Assembly: GCA_947500055.1 (NCBI GenBank)
Contig: CANMQO010000002.1
Location: forward strand, 186,001 to 250,000
DNA: 64,000 nucleotides
Source: an uncultured Paracoccaceae bacterium
Lineage (GTDB): Bacteria > Pseudomonadota > Alphaproteobacteria > Rhodobacterales > Rhodobacteraceae
Direction of reading: 5' to 3'
Every line of letters starts with the position of its first letter. Positions within the stretch are counted from its first letter, which is position 1. The notes under the pieces were generated by a model, which worked only from the letters and a program-made list of their open reading frames with translations, searched no databases and was not told where the DNA came from. Below, one piece after another: positions 36,782 through 45,294 of the stretch. Position numbers and translations under genes: made by a program.

Positions 36782-38995
36782 TCAGGTATCGCCCGAAACC
36801 GTAAATCGCATCAGTAAATCGTTCATGATCTCTCTCGAGTGCGCCGACTTATCCAAAAGAACCTGACCGCTTTTCAATGGTGTATCGGCATCCAAGCTAC
36901 CGATCTCACCATCCAGTACAGCTTTCGACACCGCACTTAGAAGTTCATCATCTGATCCGATCAATGCGGACCAGTTTCCCCTTCGCCAAAGTATCTGCTG
37001 TTCGTCATCTTCGGCGTATGCTTGGGCCGTCAAACCGTTTGACTGCTCCAGTTCTATGGCTGTGCGACGTATTTCGTTTGCTCGTTCTGATGTATGCCGC
37101 GCAAGTTCGGCCAATGCTGCTTGGGTTTCGTTCAATGCCAATGCCGCTTCCGCTCTCAAGTAAACCCGATCTGCGGTCTCATCGCCTGGTTCGCCTTCCT
37201 GGATAATTTCGCGTGCCCTGTCAGGAAATCCAAGCGCTAGAAGCCGACGCGCAATAGCGGTTTCCACAGCCGCCGCGAGACCATTGGGGAGGGGCTCAAA
37301 AGCGTAGGAAAGAAATGTACTCGCTTCCATCGTCTCCACGGCGCGGCGCCAGAATTCACTCTCCAATTTCATGAGTGTTTCTGCTGCGATTTTGTCGCGT
37401 TGTCGTCGCATAATTTCGGACGCAGACTCAAATTCCGCCAAATAGATATGCGCACGAATCTGGGCGACCGCAATGTCCCGCGCGGCTGGCAATCCCGCAT
37501 TCTCAAAACGAAGCGTGTCGGCCAACAGGAAATCATCAGGGCCTAACGGCAAGTCATTTTCAATTGCATCATTGAAATAGGCGACCACTACATCTGGGGT
37601 CACCCTCGTGTTTGTATCCACGATCTCTGTCAGTTGGGCAATTGCCGCACCCTCCTCACCAAGAGATCGCATCAACTCGACTTGCGCGATATCTGCAGCC
37701 ACTGGCGCATCTGGTTTCCCGTCAAGGACGTTCATAATCTGCAAAGCAGCGTCGCTATCACCGACTGCAACAAACCGCTGAGAAAGGGTTGGCGCCAGAT
37801 GATATTTTAATGCCTCCGGTAGCGCCATAAATGCCCGGATCACCGATGCGCGGTTAACCTCCGTGTCAACTGCGTCAGGCCCTGATGCCAAGAAAGCCCA
37901 GAGCGCAACCTGCGTATTGCAACTGGCTTGTTGTGCAAACAGTGCTCTGTCGAAGGGATCACCATCAATGATCTTTGCCATTGCAATCAGGTAGTCCCGC
38001 TCCATCGAACGCACACCATCAAGCTCAAGGGTTTGCATCGCCTCGCGTCCAAAACCAAAATAGATGAAATTTCGCGCCAACGTGACAACGGCGACTTCGT
38101 CAATTCGATCCGTTTCGGTGGTAAGGTTCGCACGCGTCTGAGCGATTTGTACGGCATAGGGTCGATCATCACCCCAGTTTGCCACCTCAAAGATGTGATC
38201 CGGCTGACAAGATCGGCCGTCTTGTGTCACGTTGATTTCCGGGTTGTTAGGCAGGGTGGCCTGATCAATGCCCGTCTGCGCCTGAACTCCGGGTGCTGCA
38301 ACATCAACCACACCCTTATTTGCACCAAGGACCGGATCCTGCAATTCTGGCTCCAGTAATCCCTGACTCAGCGCACGCCCGAGACTTTCAACAACAGATT
38401 GCTCCAAGTCTGCCAAATCTGCGCCGGTCGTTCGCAATCCTGGCGGCATAATCGGGTCTGTTGATGCCTCGACAGTCACCTCCCCAACTTCGGCTTCTAC
38501 AACTGGGGCGGGCGGTTGCTGCTCGGCCTCAACAATCAGCGGGATGAGCTGGTCTCGAGCGACCTCGAATTGGTTAACTGGAGACAGCGAAGGAACGCCT
38601 AACGGATCATCAAGGGCAACCTCGAACAGACCATCGGCCGCCGGCACGCCATCACGGATATCGATGACGAGGATGTTGGGCTGATCCAGAAAAGCTTCGG
38701 CAGCACAGACGCAGTCGACTTTCAACAGAAGTTCACCTGCGTTGACATCTTGTGAAACGCCGGCGATGCGGTCACGGGGTATGAGTTCGAAGAAACTTCG
38801 AAGGTCATAGCCTTGCGTCACGGGAAGCCTGAGCACATAACCCTGCGCATTGCGTCCCAGTCGCCAATCAGAACCAGCAGGTATTGTCAGAACGACACGC
38901 GTAAAAGCCGCATGCTCACCGGTGCGCACCCGGACGGGATCGGCATGGGCGGCGCCAGCTAACAAAAACAAGGGCAGTAACAATCGATGGATCAT
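36782..38995 (-). CDS. Large periplasmic alpha-helical repeat protein of the motor cluster (MotC-like by context)
   Basis: This 737-residue protein has a signal peptide (cleavage near GAAHA, residues 14-18). It then has a beta-rich domain of about 95 residues (FTRVVLTIPAG, ILVIDIRDG) resembling an AMIN-type domain and containing a CVC pair. A low-complexity linker follows (about 120-270), then a long alpha-solenoid resembling TPR/SEL repeats (about 290-700). It overlaps motA by 4 bp, so it is made with the stator. In Sinorhizobium, motC and motE encode periplasmic motor proteins. A similar function is inferred here from synteny only. Confidence 0.7.
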   Translation of the reverse strand: MIHRLLLPLFLLAGAAHADPVRVRTGEHAAFTRVVLTIPAGSDWRLGRNAQGYVLRLPVTQGYDLRSFFELIPRDRIAGVSQDVNAGELLLKVDCVCAAEAFLDQPNILVIDIRDGVPAADGLFEVALDDPLGVPSLSPVNQFEVARDQLIPLIVEAEQQPPAPVVEAEVGEVTVEASTDPIMPPGLRTTGADLADLEQSVVESLGRALSQGLLEPELQDPVLGANKGVVDVAAPGVQAQTGIDQATLPNNPEINVTQDGRSCQPDHIFEVANWGDDRPYAVQIAQTRANLTTETDRIDEVAVVTLARNFIYFGFGREAMQTLELDGVRSMERDYLIAMAKIIDGDPFDRALFAQQASCNTQVALWAFLASGPDAVDTEVNRASVIRAFMALPEALKYHLAPTLSQRFVAVGDSDAALQIMNVLDGKPDAPVAADIAQVELMRSLGEEGAAIAQLTEIVDTNTRVTPDVVVAYFNDAIENDLPLGPDDFLLADTLRFENAGLPAARDIAVAQIRAHIYLAEFESASEIMRRQRDKIAAETLMKLESEFWRRAVETMEASTFLSYAFEPLPNGLAAAVETAIARRLLALGFPDRAREIIQEGEPGDETADRVYLRAEAALALNETQAALAELARHTSERANEIRRTAIELEQSNGLTAQAYAEDDEQQILWRRGNWSALIGSDDELLSAVSKAVLDGEIGSLDADTPLKSGQVLLDKSAHSREIMNDLLMRFTVSGDT

Positions 38996-39861
38996 GCGGC
39001 CTCCTGCTTTGCGGCTTTCAATGCATCCTCCATTTCTGCAAAACTTGGTCGATGGTGGCTTGGCATGTTTTGGCGACCAACCTCGATGCAGATATTTGGC
39101 GCATGTGAATGCAGGTTCGCGATCAGAACCTCACGGATCAACTGGTGAAAATGTGCGTCTTCCTCGATGACTGCTTTGACCTTTGTGGCAAACGGCCCAA
39201 CGATCCCGTAAGCAAGAAAAACACCAAGAAACGTCCCAACAAGAGCGCCACCAATCAGCTTTCCCAAGACCTCTGGCGGCTGATCGATAGAGCCCATCGT
39301 CTTGATCACACCCAATACCGCCGCCACAATTCCCAATGCGGGCAACGCGTCGGCAGTCGTTTGAAGCGCATGTGATGAGTGCATCTGATGGTGCAGCGTC
39401 GCTTCGATCCTCTTTTCAAGCACCTCTTCGACCTGGTGTGGGTCATCATAATTCATCGACGCGGACCGAAGTGTATCGCAGACCAGCGCGATTGCCTCCC
39501 GATCCCCCAGAATTTTGGGGTATTTCCCAAAAATGGGCGACGTGTCCGGAGCTTCGATGTGACTTTCCAATGCAACAGGATTGGTCCGCGCTACTCTGAC
39601 AAGCTCAAACAACATGCACAAAGCATCGCGATAGTCCTGTGATTGCCACTTTGGCCCCTTGAATACCTTCCCAATATCTTTGAGCGTATGTTTGATCGCC
39701 GCGGTATCATTACTGATCACAAATGCTCCGATAGCCGCCCCGGCTATCATGATCATCTCAAAAGGCAGTGTCTTGAGAATGATACCCATTTTGCCGCCAG
39801 CCAGCAGATAGCCCCCAAAGACCATCACAAAGATGATGACAATTCCGATCAAGCCGACCAT
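38992..39861 (-). CDS. motA: Flagellar motor stator protein MotA
   Basis: MotA, with MotB, forms the proton channel that generates torque. The 289-residue protein has the four-helix pattern. TADALPALGIVAAVLGVIKTMG and LIGGALVGTFLGVFLAYGIVGPFA are the two conserved channel helices, and a cytoplasmic loop (about 50-165) interacts with the rotor. motB is not adjacent but 11 kb away at 50298. The stop overlaps the MotC-like gene. Confidence 0.97.
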   Translation of the reverse strand: MVGLIGIVIIFVMVFGGYLLAGGKMGIILKTLPFEMIMIAGAAIGAFVISNDTAAIKHTLKDIGKVFKGPKWQSQDYRDALCMLFELVRVARTNPVALESHIEAPDTSPIFGKYPKILGDREAIALVCDTLRSASMNYDDPHQVEEVLEKRIEATLHHQMHSSHALQTTADALPALGIVAAVLGVIKTMGSIDQPPEVLGKLIGGALVGTFLGVFLAYGIVGPFATKVKAVIEEDAHFHQLIREVLIANLHSHAPNICIEVGRQNMPSHHRPSFAEMEDALKAAKQEAA

Positions 39862-39923
39862 CAGGCACGGTCTCCCTTCTAAATTCGATCACAGCGTGTA
39901 AGGACTGCAAGCTCACTTATTAC

Positions 39924-39938
39924 GTTAAAGGCGTTAAC
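39924..39938. promoter_or_regulatory. Palindrome upstream of motA
   Basis: GTTAAAGGCGTTAAC is an inverted repeat (GTTAA/TTAAC, 5-bp spacer) in the 90-bp gap before motA. It resembles a CtrA-type TTAA pair with spacing N5 rather than N7. A regulatory role is possible but unproven. Confidence 0.35.
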
Positions 39939-39951
39939 TTTCTCTCAGCGG

Positions 39952-40521
39952 CTACTCTGTCGGCGCGTTTGCGTTCCGGCCAGCAAGGACAACGCTGAAC
40001 GAATAGGCCGTTTCCGGCTCCAGCTGCGTCATGATGAGCGCCGCCGCATCCGGCCGCATCATACCGAGAAACCCGGCCGCGAATTCTGGGGACATTTCTT
40101 CGAAAACGGCTGCCGCTTCTTTGGGTTTCATGTTTTCGTAAACGGTCGTGAGTTGCTCAAGATCAGTCGCGGAGGCACCATCAGCCATTGCAATAGTCGC
40201 CGCCAGAGTCCGTTCAGCCGCCTCCAACGATGCGAGTTTTTCAGTGACTTCTGCTTCCACGACATTCAGTGCCTGAATACGTGCCTGAAGCTGCGCTTCC
40301 CGTTCCGCCAACCGGGTCTCGCGCCGCTGAAACGCCTCCAACAAGGCGTTAGTACTGGTGTTGGCTGAAGGTGGCGCGGCGATCGGTACCTCCTCGACAT
40401 TCGCCGCTTCTGCCAGCGCGGCCCCCGGCCCCACACCAATGCGAATGAACGCCGAGGCAATAAGCAATCCCGAGATGATACTCAGCGTTGACCGCCCCGT
40501 TCTGTATCGACGCTTGGCCAT
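39952..40521 (-). CDS. MotE-like/MgtE N-domain-like periplasmic protein
   Basis: The 189-residue protein has a basic N-terminus with one hydrophobic helix (about 13-34), a coiled coil (about 60-105, RRETRLAEREAQLQARI) and a C-terminal MgtE-N-like helical repeat. The repeat comprises MKPKEAAAVFEEM, FAAGFLGMMRPDAAALIMTQL and onward. This architecture matches MotE-type flagellar proteins, which in Sinorhizobium chaperone MotC. ATG 40521 overlaps the upstream stop (TGATG). Confidence 0.72.
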   Translation of the reverse strand: MAKRRYRTGRSTLSIISGLLIASAFIRIGVGPGAALAEAANVEEVPIAAPPSANTSTNALLEAFQRRETRLAEREAQLQARIQALNVVEAEVTEKLASLEAAERTLAATIAMADGASATDLEQLTTVYENMKPKEAAAVFEEMSPEFAAGFLGMMRPDAAALIMTQLEPETAYSFSVVLAGRNANAPTE

Positions 40522-40877
40522 CACTGCGCCCCTTGTCGTCCGGCAGATCGGTGGACAAAAAACGGGCTGTCATCGGCAGTGGACACTATTGGGTCGGGCA
40601 AGTCGTGCATGGATGCAACCAGCAGCTCCAGCCTGGTGCCTGCGGCTTCTGCACGCGCGCTCACATCATCAAGGGTGCTCACTGACATTTTTGCCGTCGC
40701 TTGCGCCCCAGCGAGCGTCTTTGTAAGGTCATCCACCTGAGCGGACAATACCGCTACCGCACCGCCAACTCCCTTTTCCAGATCAGTGAAGCGACGCAAC
40801 CGACGCGACAGAACCAAGCAGTACAATCCGGCACCAAATGCCCCGGCAATCAGCAAAATATCAGCGATCATCGTCAT
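40521..40877 (-). CDS. Small membrane-anchored coiled-coil protein of the flagellar cluster
   Basis: This 118-residue protein is not recognised. It has one N-terminal membrane helix (about 4-24, ADILLIAGAFGAGLYCLVLS). A helical stretch follows (FTDLEKGVGGAVAVLSAQVDD, about 30-60), then a second helix to about 90 and a short disordered tail. It lies between fliL and the motE-like gene with 1-bp and 10-bp junctions, so it is likely expressed with them. A stator accessory role is possible but not shown. Confidence 0.65.
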   Translation of the reverse strand: MTMIADILLIAGAFGAGLYCLVLSRRLRRFTDLEKGVGGAVAVLSAQVDDLTKTLAGAQATAKMSVSTLDDVSARAEAAGTRLELLVASMHDLPDPIVSTADDSPFFVHRSAGRQGAQ

Positions 40878-40887
40878 TTTGCATTCC

Positions 40888-41379
40888 TTAGCTTAACACG
40901 AATTCCATGATGAGCAGGTCGCCGACGCGACCTTTCCCCGCCACGACCTGAACCCTACGCAGCATCTGACTGCGCAGCCGCACCAACGCAGTGGGATCTT
41001 CCAGTTCGGCAAGTTCAACTGCGCGTAGATAGCCATTCAGAACATCCACAATGCGGGGTTTAATTGCCTCAACCTCGTCAACGTAGTCCGGAGGTACTTC
41101 CAGCTGCGCTGCGAAACGCAAATGCTCGCGCCCGCCGCTGCTGGGCAGGGAAATGACCAATGGATCAATTGCCACAAAAGACACCGTTGGTTTGGCAGGC
41201 GTATGGGTATCTGCTGAGTGATCCGATTCGACTTTCTCAGCGTCGCCGAACAGCAGGCCGGACTGCACGGCAAAATAACCACCGCCGCCCCCCAAGATAG
41301 CGAGGAACATACCCAAAAACAAAGGGATTTTTGAACCTTTTCGAGGAGGCTCTTCTTGTGGATCAGCGTCTGCCGTCAT
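40888..41379 (-). CDS. fliL: Flagellar basal-body protein FliL
   Basis: FliL surrounds the stator and stabilises torque generation. The 163-residue protein has a basic cytoplasmic N-terminus, one membrane helix (about 18-40, IPLFLGMFLAILGGGGGYFAV) and a periplasmic stomatin-like domain. That domain carries LRFAAQLEVPP, IKPRIVDVLNGYLRAVELAELED and the C-terminal GKGRVGDLLIMEFVLS. It is the first gene of a leftward operon, divergent from fliF. Confidence 0.94.
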   Translation of the reverse strand: MTADADPQEEPPRKGSKIPLFLGMFLAILGGGGGYFAVQSGLLFGDAEKVESDHSADTHTPAKPTVSFVAIDPLVISLPSSGGREHLRFAAQLEVPPDYVDEVEAIKPRIVDVLNGYLRAVELAELEDPTALVRLRSQMLRRVQVVAGKGRVGDLLIMEFVLS

Positions 41380-41422
41380 CCGAAATCCTTTCAGAACTTT
41401 TCCGGAACATATCCAGCAAGCA

Positions 41423-41437
41423 CTAACCGATTGTTAA
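41423..41437. promoter_or_regulatory. Candidate CtrA box between fliL and fliF
   Basis: CTAA-CCGATTG-TTAA at 41423-41437 matches the alphaproteobacterial CtrA consensus TTAA-N7-TTAA with one mismatch. It lies in the 116-bp divergent promoter of the fliL and fliF operons. Confidence 0.45.
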
Positions 41438-41495
41438 GCCTCATGAGCCAAAAGGGTGGGGACAAGGCAGAATGCCAGATTGATGGAGAACCAGA

Positions 41496-43079
41496 TTGCA
41501 GAGTTTCAGCAGCCTATGGTTGGCGCTTGACGGTCGCCGCAGATTCTTTGTCATCACCGCTTGCGTGGCAGTTTTCGCAGCAATTCTGATGTTGGCGCAG
41601 GGCGCGGGCACAAAAGACATGTCGCTCTTGTATGGGGGGCTCGAACCTCGGGCCGCAGGCGATGTGATCAACACGCTGGAGCAGCAAGGCGTTTCATACG
41701 AAGTGCGGGGCGGTGCCATTTATGTCCCCACTGGACAGCGTGACACGTTGCGAATGACACTTGCTGGGGCGGGATTACCAGCTGCAGGAAACCAAGGGTA
41801 CGAATTGCTTGATGGCCTGTCAGGCTTCAGCACCACATCCCAGATGTTTGATGCAGCCTATTGGCGGGCAAAAGAAGGCGAACTTGCACGAACCATATTG
41901 GCCAGCCCACACATACGCGCGGCACGTGTGCATATTTCAACGCCATCCACCCGCCCGTTCCAGCGTGACCAGGTTCCAACTGCAGCCGTCACTGTAACGA
42001 CCGCAGGCAGATCCTTGTCCGCCCCGCATATCAAGGCGCTCCAATTTCTGGTTGGCGCGGCCGTGCCCGGCCTGTCTCCAGAATCTGTGGCAGTGATCGA
42101 TGACAATGGTGGCCTCCTGTCAGACTCCGAGGGTGGCGCAATGCGCCCCAACGGCGACGAACGAGCCGAAAACCTGCGTAACCGGGCCCAGCGGCTGTTA
42201 GCTGCGCGGGTCGGTCCGGGTAATGCGGTTGTTGAAGTAAGCGTCGACACCATAACCGAAACAGAGCAAATCACGGAGCGCCGAATTGACCCTGACAGTC
42301 GTGTCGCTATCAGCACAGACGTAACAGAAAACGTGGGCACCTCTACCGATAGCCGAGGTGGTGATGTAACCGTCGCGTCAAACCTACCGGATGGTGACGC
42401 CGGTGGAGTTGGGGGAGCCTCAAGCAACGAAAACTCCGAAAACCGAACGCTCACCAATTACGAAATTTCAGAAACCGAACGCCAGCTGCTTCGTACACCG
42501 GGGGCGGTGCGTCGTCTGACCGTCGCTGTGCTGGTAAATGAGGTTACAACCGTCGCCGATGATGGCACCGTTTTGACGACCCCACGCAGCGAGGAGGAAC
42601 TGGCTTCCTTGCGGGACCTTGTTTCATCCGCAGTTGGAATCGACGAGACGCGCGGGGACGTCATCACACTACGATCAATGCCATTTGAGCCACTTGCAGC
42701 TCTTGGCACTGAAATTGCGTCGCCGACATCACGCGTCGCATTCGACACAATGCAATTGGTTCAGATCGGGGTTTTGGGTGTCGTCGCCCTGATTTTGGGA
42801 TTGTTTGTTGTACGACCAATTCTTCTGCAATCACGTTCAACTATCGCAAGCGAAAACACGATCGCACTTCCCGAACCAGCGGAGATTGAGCCGCCCATGG
42901 CGATGGCCATAAGCGACAACAACATGGCCGACTTTATTGGCGGCGGTTCTGGCACGATGGACGATGCAGACGGCGACCCCGTATCACGTCTTCGGAAAAT
43001 GATCACCGATCGTGAAACAGAGACAATCCAAATCCTGCAGGACTGGATCGAAGAGCCCGACAAGAAGGAGCATGCATAG
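41496..43079 (+). CDS. fliF: Flagellar MS-ring protein FliF
   Basis: FliF forms the inner-membrane MS ring that nucleates the basal body. Its 527 residues include N- and C-terminal membrane helices (about 17-36 and 425-445). YllF/ring-building domains (LLYGGLEPRAAGDVINTLEQ; ARVHISTPSTRPFQRDQVPTAAV) lie between them, and the C-terminal cytoplasmic tail DPVSRLRKMITDRETETIQILQDWIEE normally binds FliG. The start is TTG 41496 with GGAGA 6 nt upstream; an in-frame stop at 41481 rules out earlier starts. fliG does not follow. Confidence 0.96.
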   Translation: MQSFSSLWLALDGRRRFFVITACVAVFAAILMLAQGAGTKDMSLLYGGLEPRAAGDVINTLEQQGVSYEVRGGAIYVPTGQRDTLRMTLAGAGLPAAGNQGYELLDGLSGFSTTSQMFDAAYWRAKEGELARTILASPHIRAARVHISTPSTRPFQRDQVPTAAVTVTTAGRSLSAPHIKALQFLVGAAVPGLSPESVAVIDDNGGLLSDSEGGAMRPNGDERAENLRNRAQRLLAARVGPGNAVVEVSVDTITETEQITERRIDPDSRVAISTDVTENVGTSTDSRGGDVTVASNLPDGDAGGVGGASSNENSENRTLTNYEISETERQLLRTPGAVRRLTVAVLVNEVTTVADDGTVLTTPRSEEELASLRDLVSSAVGIDETRGDVITLRSMPFEPLAALGTEIASPTSRVAFDTMQLVQIGVLGVVALILGLFVVRPILLQSRSTIASENTIALPEPAEIEPPMAMAISDNNMADFIGGGSGTMDDADGDPVSRLRKMITDRETETIQILQDWIEEPDKKEHA

Positions 43080-43640
43080 ATGCCTTGTCTACTTTCCCTC
43101 GAATCTTTTGAGGACTCGATGGCCCAGGGCGATCCGGTTAATGAAGATTATAATCGCGGCTATGCCGAAGGATTGGTCGCGGGCACGGCGGCAGCAAAGC
43201 TCGAAAATGCTGCACTGCAGGAAAAATTCGTTCAAGCAATCTGCGACATCGATTTCACCTATGCAGAGGCCCGTGGACAACTTCTGTCTTCGCTTGCACC
43301 ACTCTTCACCGCTCTGGTGGCAAAGGTATTGCCACACTGCATCGACACCGGTTTTGCCGGTCATCTGTCCGAGGAACTGCTGAATGCCGCTCAGCGAGAT
43401 ATCGACGAGCCAATTTGGCTTTATGTGCATCCTGAAAACATTGCGTCAGTGCAGGCAATGTCGATCGAATTGCCTGCTAGAATCCGTCTCCAACCAGATG
43501 AAACTCTCGATTTGCATGCCGCTTGGATCGAAAAACGGGAGCGCGGCACGCTGCTCGATACAGACGCTTTGTTGGCTGAAATCACGATGACACTCAGCAT
43601 GCTCACCAATCCGGAAGCCAGGACAGAATCCCATGGATGA
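43080..43640 (+). CDS. fliH: FliH-like flagellar export protein
   Basis: This 186-residue protein fits FliH, the regulator that tethers and inhibits ATPase FliI. The N-terminal Gly-containing helix (NRGYAEGLVAGTAAAKLENA) and the C-terminal beta-rich half (IWLYVHPENIASVQAM, IRLQPDETLDLHAAWIEKR) resemble the FliH/HrpE/YscL fold. It begins on the base after the fliF stop. The end overlaps fliN by 8 bp. Confidence 0.8.
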   Translation: MPCLLSLESFEDSMAQGDPVNEDYNRGYAEGLVAGTAAAKLENAALQEKFVQAICDIDFTYAEARGQLLSSLAPLFTALVAKVLPHCIDTGFAGHLSEELLNAAQRDIDEPIWLYVHPENIASVQAMSIELPARIRLQPDETLDLHAAWIEKRERGTLLDTDALLAEITMTLSMLTNPEARTESHG

Positions 43641-43923
43641 AAACACCCAACATCAAGCCAGTGACGATGCCAACCCACTGCAGCGCATACCAATCGAAGT
43701 CTCGGTCACGGTCGGCAAAGCACGCCCCCTTGTCCGCGAATTGCTTAGCCTCGGCGAAAATGCTGTTCTGCCACTGGATAGGCGGATCGAAGATCCCGTC
43801 GAACTCTATGTGGGAGACCGACTTATTGCACGTGGTGAGTTGCAGGAAATGGATGGGGGCGAACCGGGGCAGTTGGCCGTCCGTCTCACTGAAGTTGCAA
43901 CAAACACCCGCGAAATGCCCTAG
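43633..43923 (+). CDS. fliN: Flagellar motor switch protein FliN
   Basis: FliN is a C-ring (SpoA-domain) protein of 96 residues. Its body reads LQRIPIEVSVTVGKARPLVREL, LSLGENAVLPLDRRIEDPVELYVGDRLIARGEL, the classic SpoA pattern. No other C-ring gene (fliG, fliM) is in the window. It overlaps fliH by 8 bp and touches fliP directly. Confidence 0.95.
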   Translation: MDENTQHQASDDANPLQRIPIEVSVTVGKARPLVRELLSLGENAVLPLDRRIEDPVELYVGDRLIARGELQEMDGGEPGQLAVRLTEVATNTREMP

Positions 43924-44652
43924 ATGTGGAGGTTTCGTTGCCTGGGGGCAATTATTGCCATCGCGCTCGCAGGGCCTGCATTGGCACAGGATATTGCAAT
44001 CAACTTCGGTGATGATGGTTCGCTTGCGACGCGGTCAGTCCAATTACTGCTCCTGATCACCGTACTTAGCTTGGTTCCTGGCATCGCCATCATGGTAACT
44101 TGCTTCCCATTTATCGTGACCGTCTTCGCCATCCTGCGCCAAGCAATCGGACTACAACAATCACCACCCAACATGCTGCTTGTCAGCCTGGCAATGTTCC
44201 TGACCTATTTCGTAATGGAGCCGGTTTTTGTTGAGGCCTGGTCCAGTGGCATCGATCCCCTCTTAAACAACAGCATTTCGCTCGAAGAATCTTTCATCCT
44301 TACCATGGAGCCACTACGGGCGTTCATGTCTGACCGCATTGATGTGGACACATTCGTTGCACTTGCGGAGCTACGCCCCGATGTTCCGGTTACCACCCCA
44401 TCCAATGAGGCGCCTTTGTCAGTTGTCATCCCTTCATTCTTGCTCAGCGAGATGGAGAGAGCATTTCAAGTCGGCTTTCTCATTTTCATCCCATTCCTGA
44501 TCATCGACCTCGTGGTTGCGGCCGTTCTGATGTCGATGGGGATGATGATGGTGCCGCCTGCGATAGTTTCACTCCCATTTAAACTGGCGTTCTTCGTTGT
44601 CGCAGATGGCTGGGGCCTGATCGCATCCAGCCTCGTCCGCGGATACGGATAG
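43924..44652 (+). CDS. fliP: Flagellar export gate protein FliP
   Basis: FliP is the core subunit of the export gate. The 242 residues include a cleavable signal (AGPALAQ, about 16-22) and about four membrane helices. Signature segments are TCFPFIVTVFAILRQAIGLQQSPPNMLLVSLAMFLT and VIPSFLLSEMERAFQVGFLIFIPFLIIDLVVA. It is the last gene of the fliF operon. A decayed insertion sequence follows. Confidence 0.97.
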   Translation: MWRFRCLGAIIAIALAGPALAQDIAINFGDDGSLATRSVQLLLLITVLSLVPGIAIMVTCFPFIVTVFAILRQAIGLQQSPPNMLLVSLAMFLTYFVMEPVFVEAWSSGIDPLLNNSISLEESFILTMEPLRAFMSDRIDVDTFVALAELRPDVPVTTPSNEAPLSVVIPSFLLSEMERAFQVGFLIFIPFLIIDLVVAAVLMSMGMMMVPPAIVSLPFKLAFFVVADGWGLIASSLVRGYG

Positions 44653-44689
44653 AGCCGGCATCGTCCAACGTGCCCGCAGCGCCACACAA

Positions 44690-45294
44690 CGCGGTTTTGC
44701 TTTTCTGCATTTGGTTTTGCAAAAAGGCCGGGTTACCGAAGGGTTTTGTGGCGCAAATCGGATGAACGGCGCGCTCTTTTTCTCGGGGGCGGTTTTCCCT
44801 AAAGGCTCGGGAAAATGCTCTGCCTGGTGCGGTGTCGCGGTTCAACATGGTAAAGGCGATCTGGACTTCCGCTAACCATCGGTCCAAGCCCCACGCTTGA
44901 GCGACAGGTGAATTGCAACGCCTCAAGAGAAACTTGTAGCGTCAACTTTTCCAAAAGGATCGCACCATTGATCCGCCCTGCGGCTGGTCGCGCAAAACCC
45001 TGCATCAAGACGCTGTAGTTTCATACAATGCATTTTGGTCTCGATATGGCTTCGTCGGTGATACTAGCGACACCATCGCCAAAGCGCTCCGCCTGAGTGT
45101 CGCGATGCATTGACCGCTTCGTTGCAGGCGCTAGCTCCATGTTCCACGGCTTGGCAATCTTGCATGGCGAGTAAAGGCTGCCCATCCCGAACAGTAAGAG
45201 CGACATCGCATTTACGGGTGTTTTCCCTAAGCAAAGTCTTGCGCCAAACATGTGACGTGCATTTTATTTCACAGCCCTGCGGATCTGCTATCAC
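44690..45294 (-). pseudogene. Decayed IS5-type transposase remnant
   Basis: On the minus strand a frame from 45294 reads through GGALWRWCR, an in-frame TAG (45066-45064), then YHRRSHIETKMHCMKLQRL. This closely resembles the conserved (S/G)YHRRS-xETKMHCxKLLGQRL block near the C-terminus of IS5-family DDE transposases. About 130 bp further, in another frame, AWGLDRWLAEVQIAFTMLNRDTAPG parallels the following DFDRQVAExQxRxAVLNxxTALG block. Stops and frameshifts show it is non-functional. The N-terminal half and clear terminal repeats are missing. It abuts the flgI stop codon. Confidence 0.7.
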
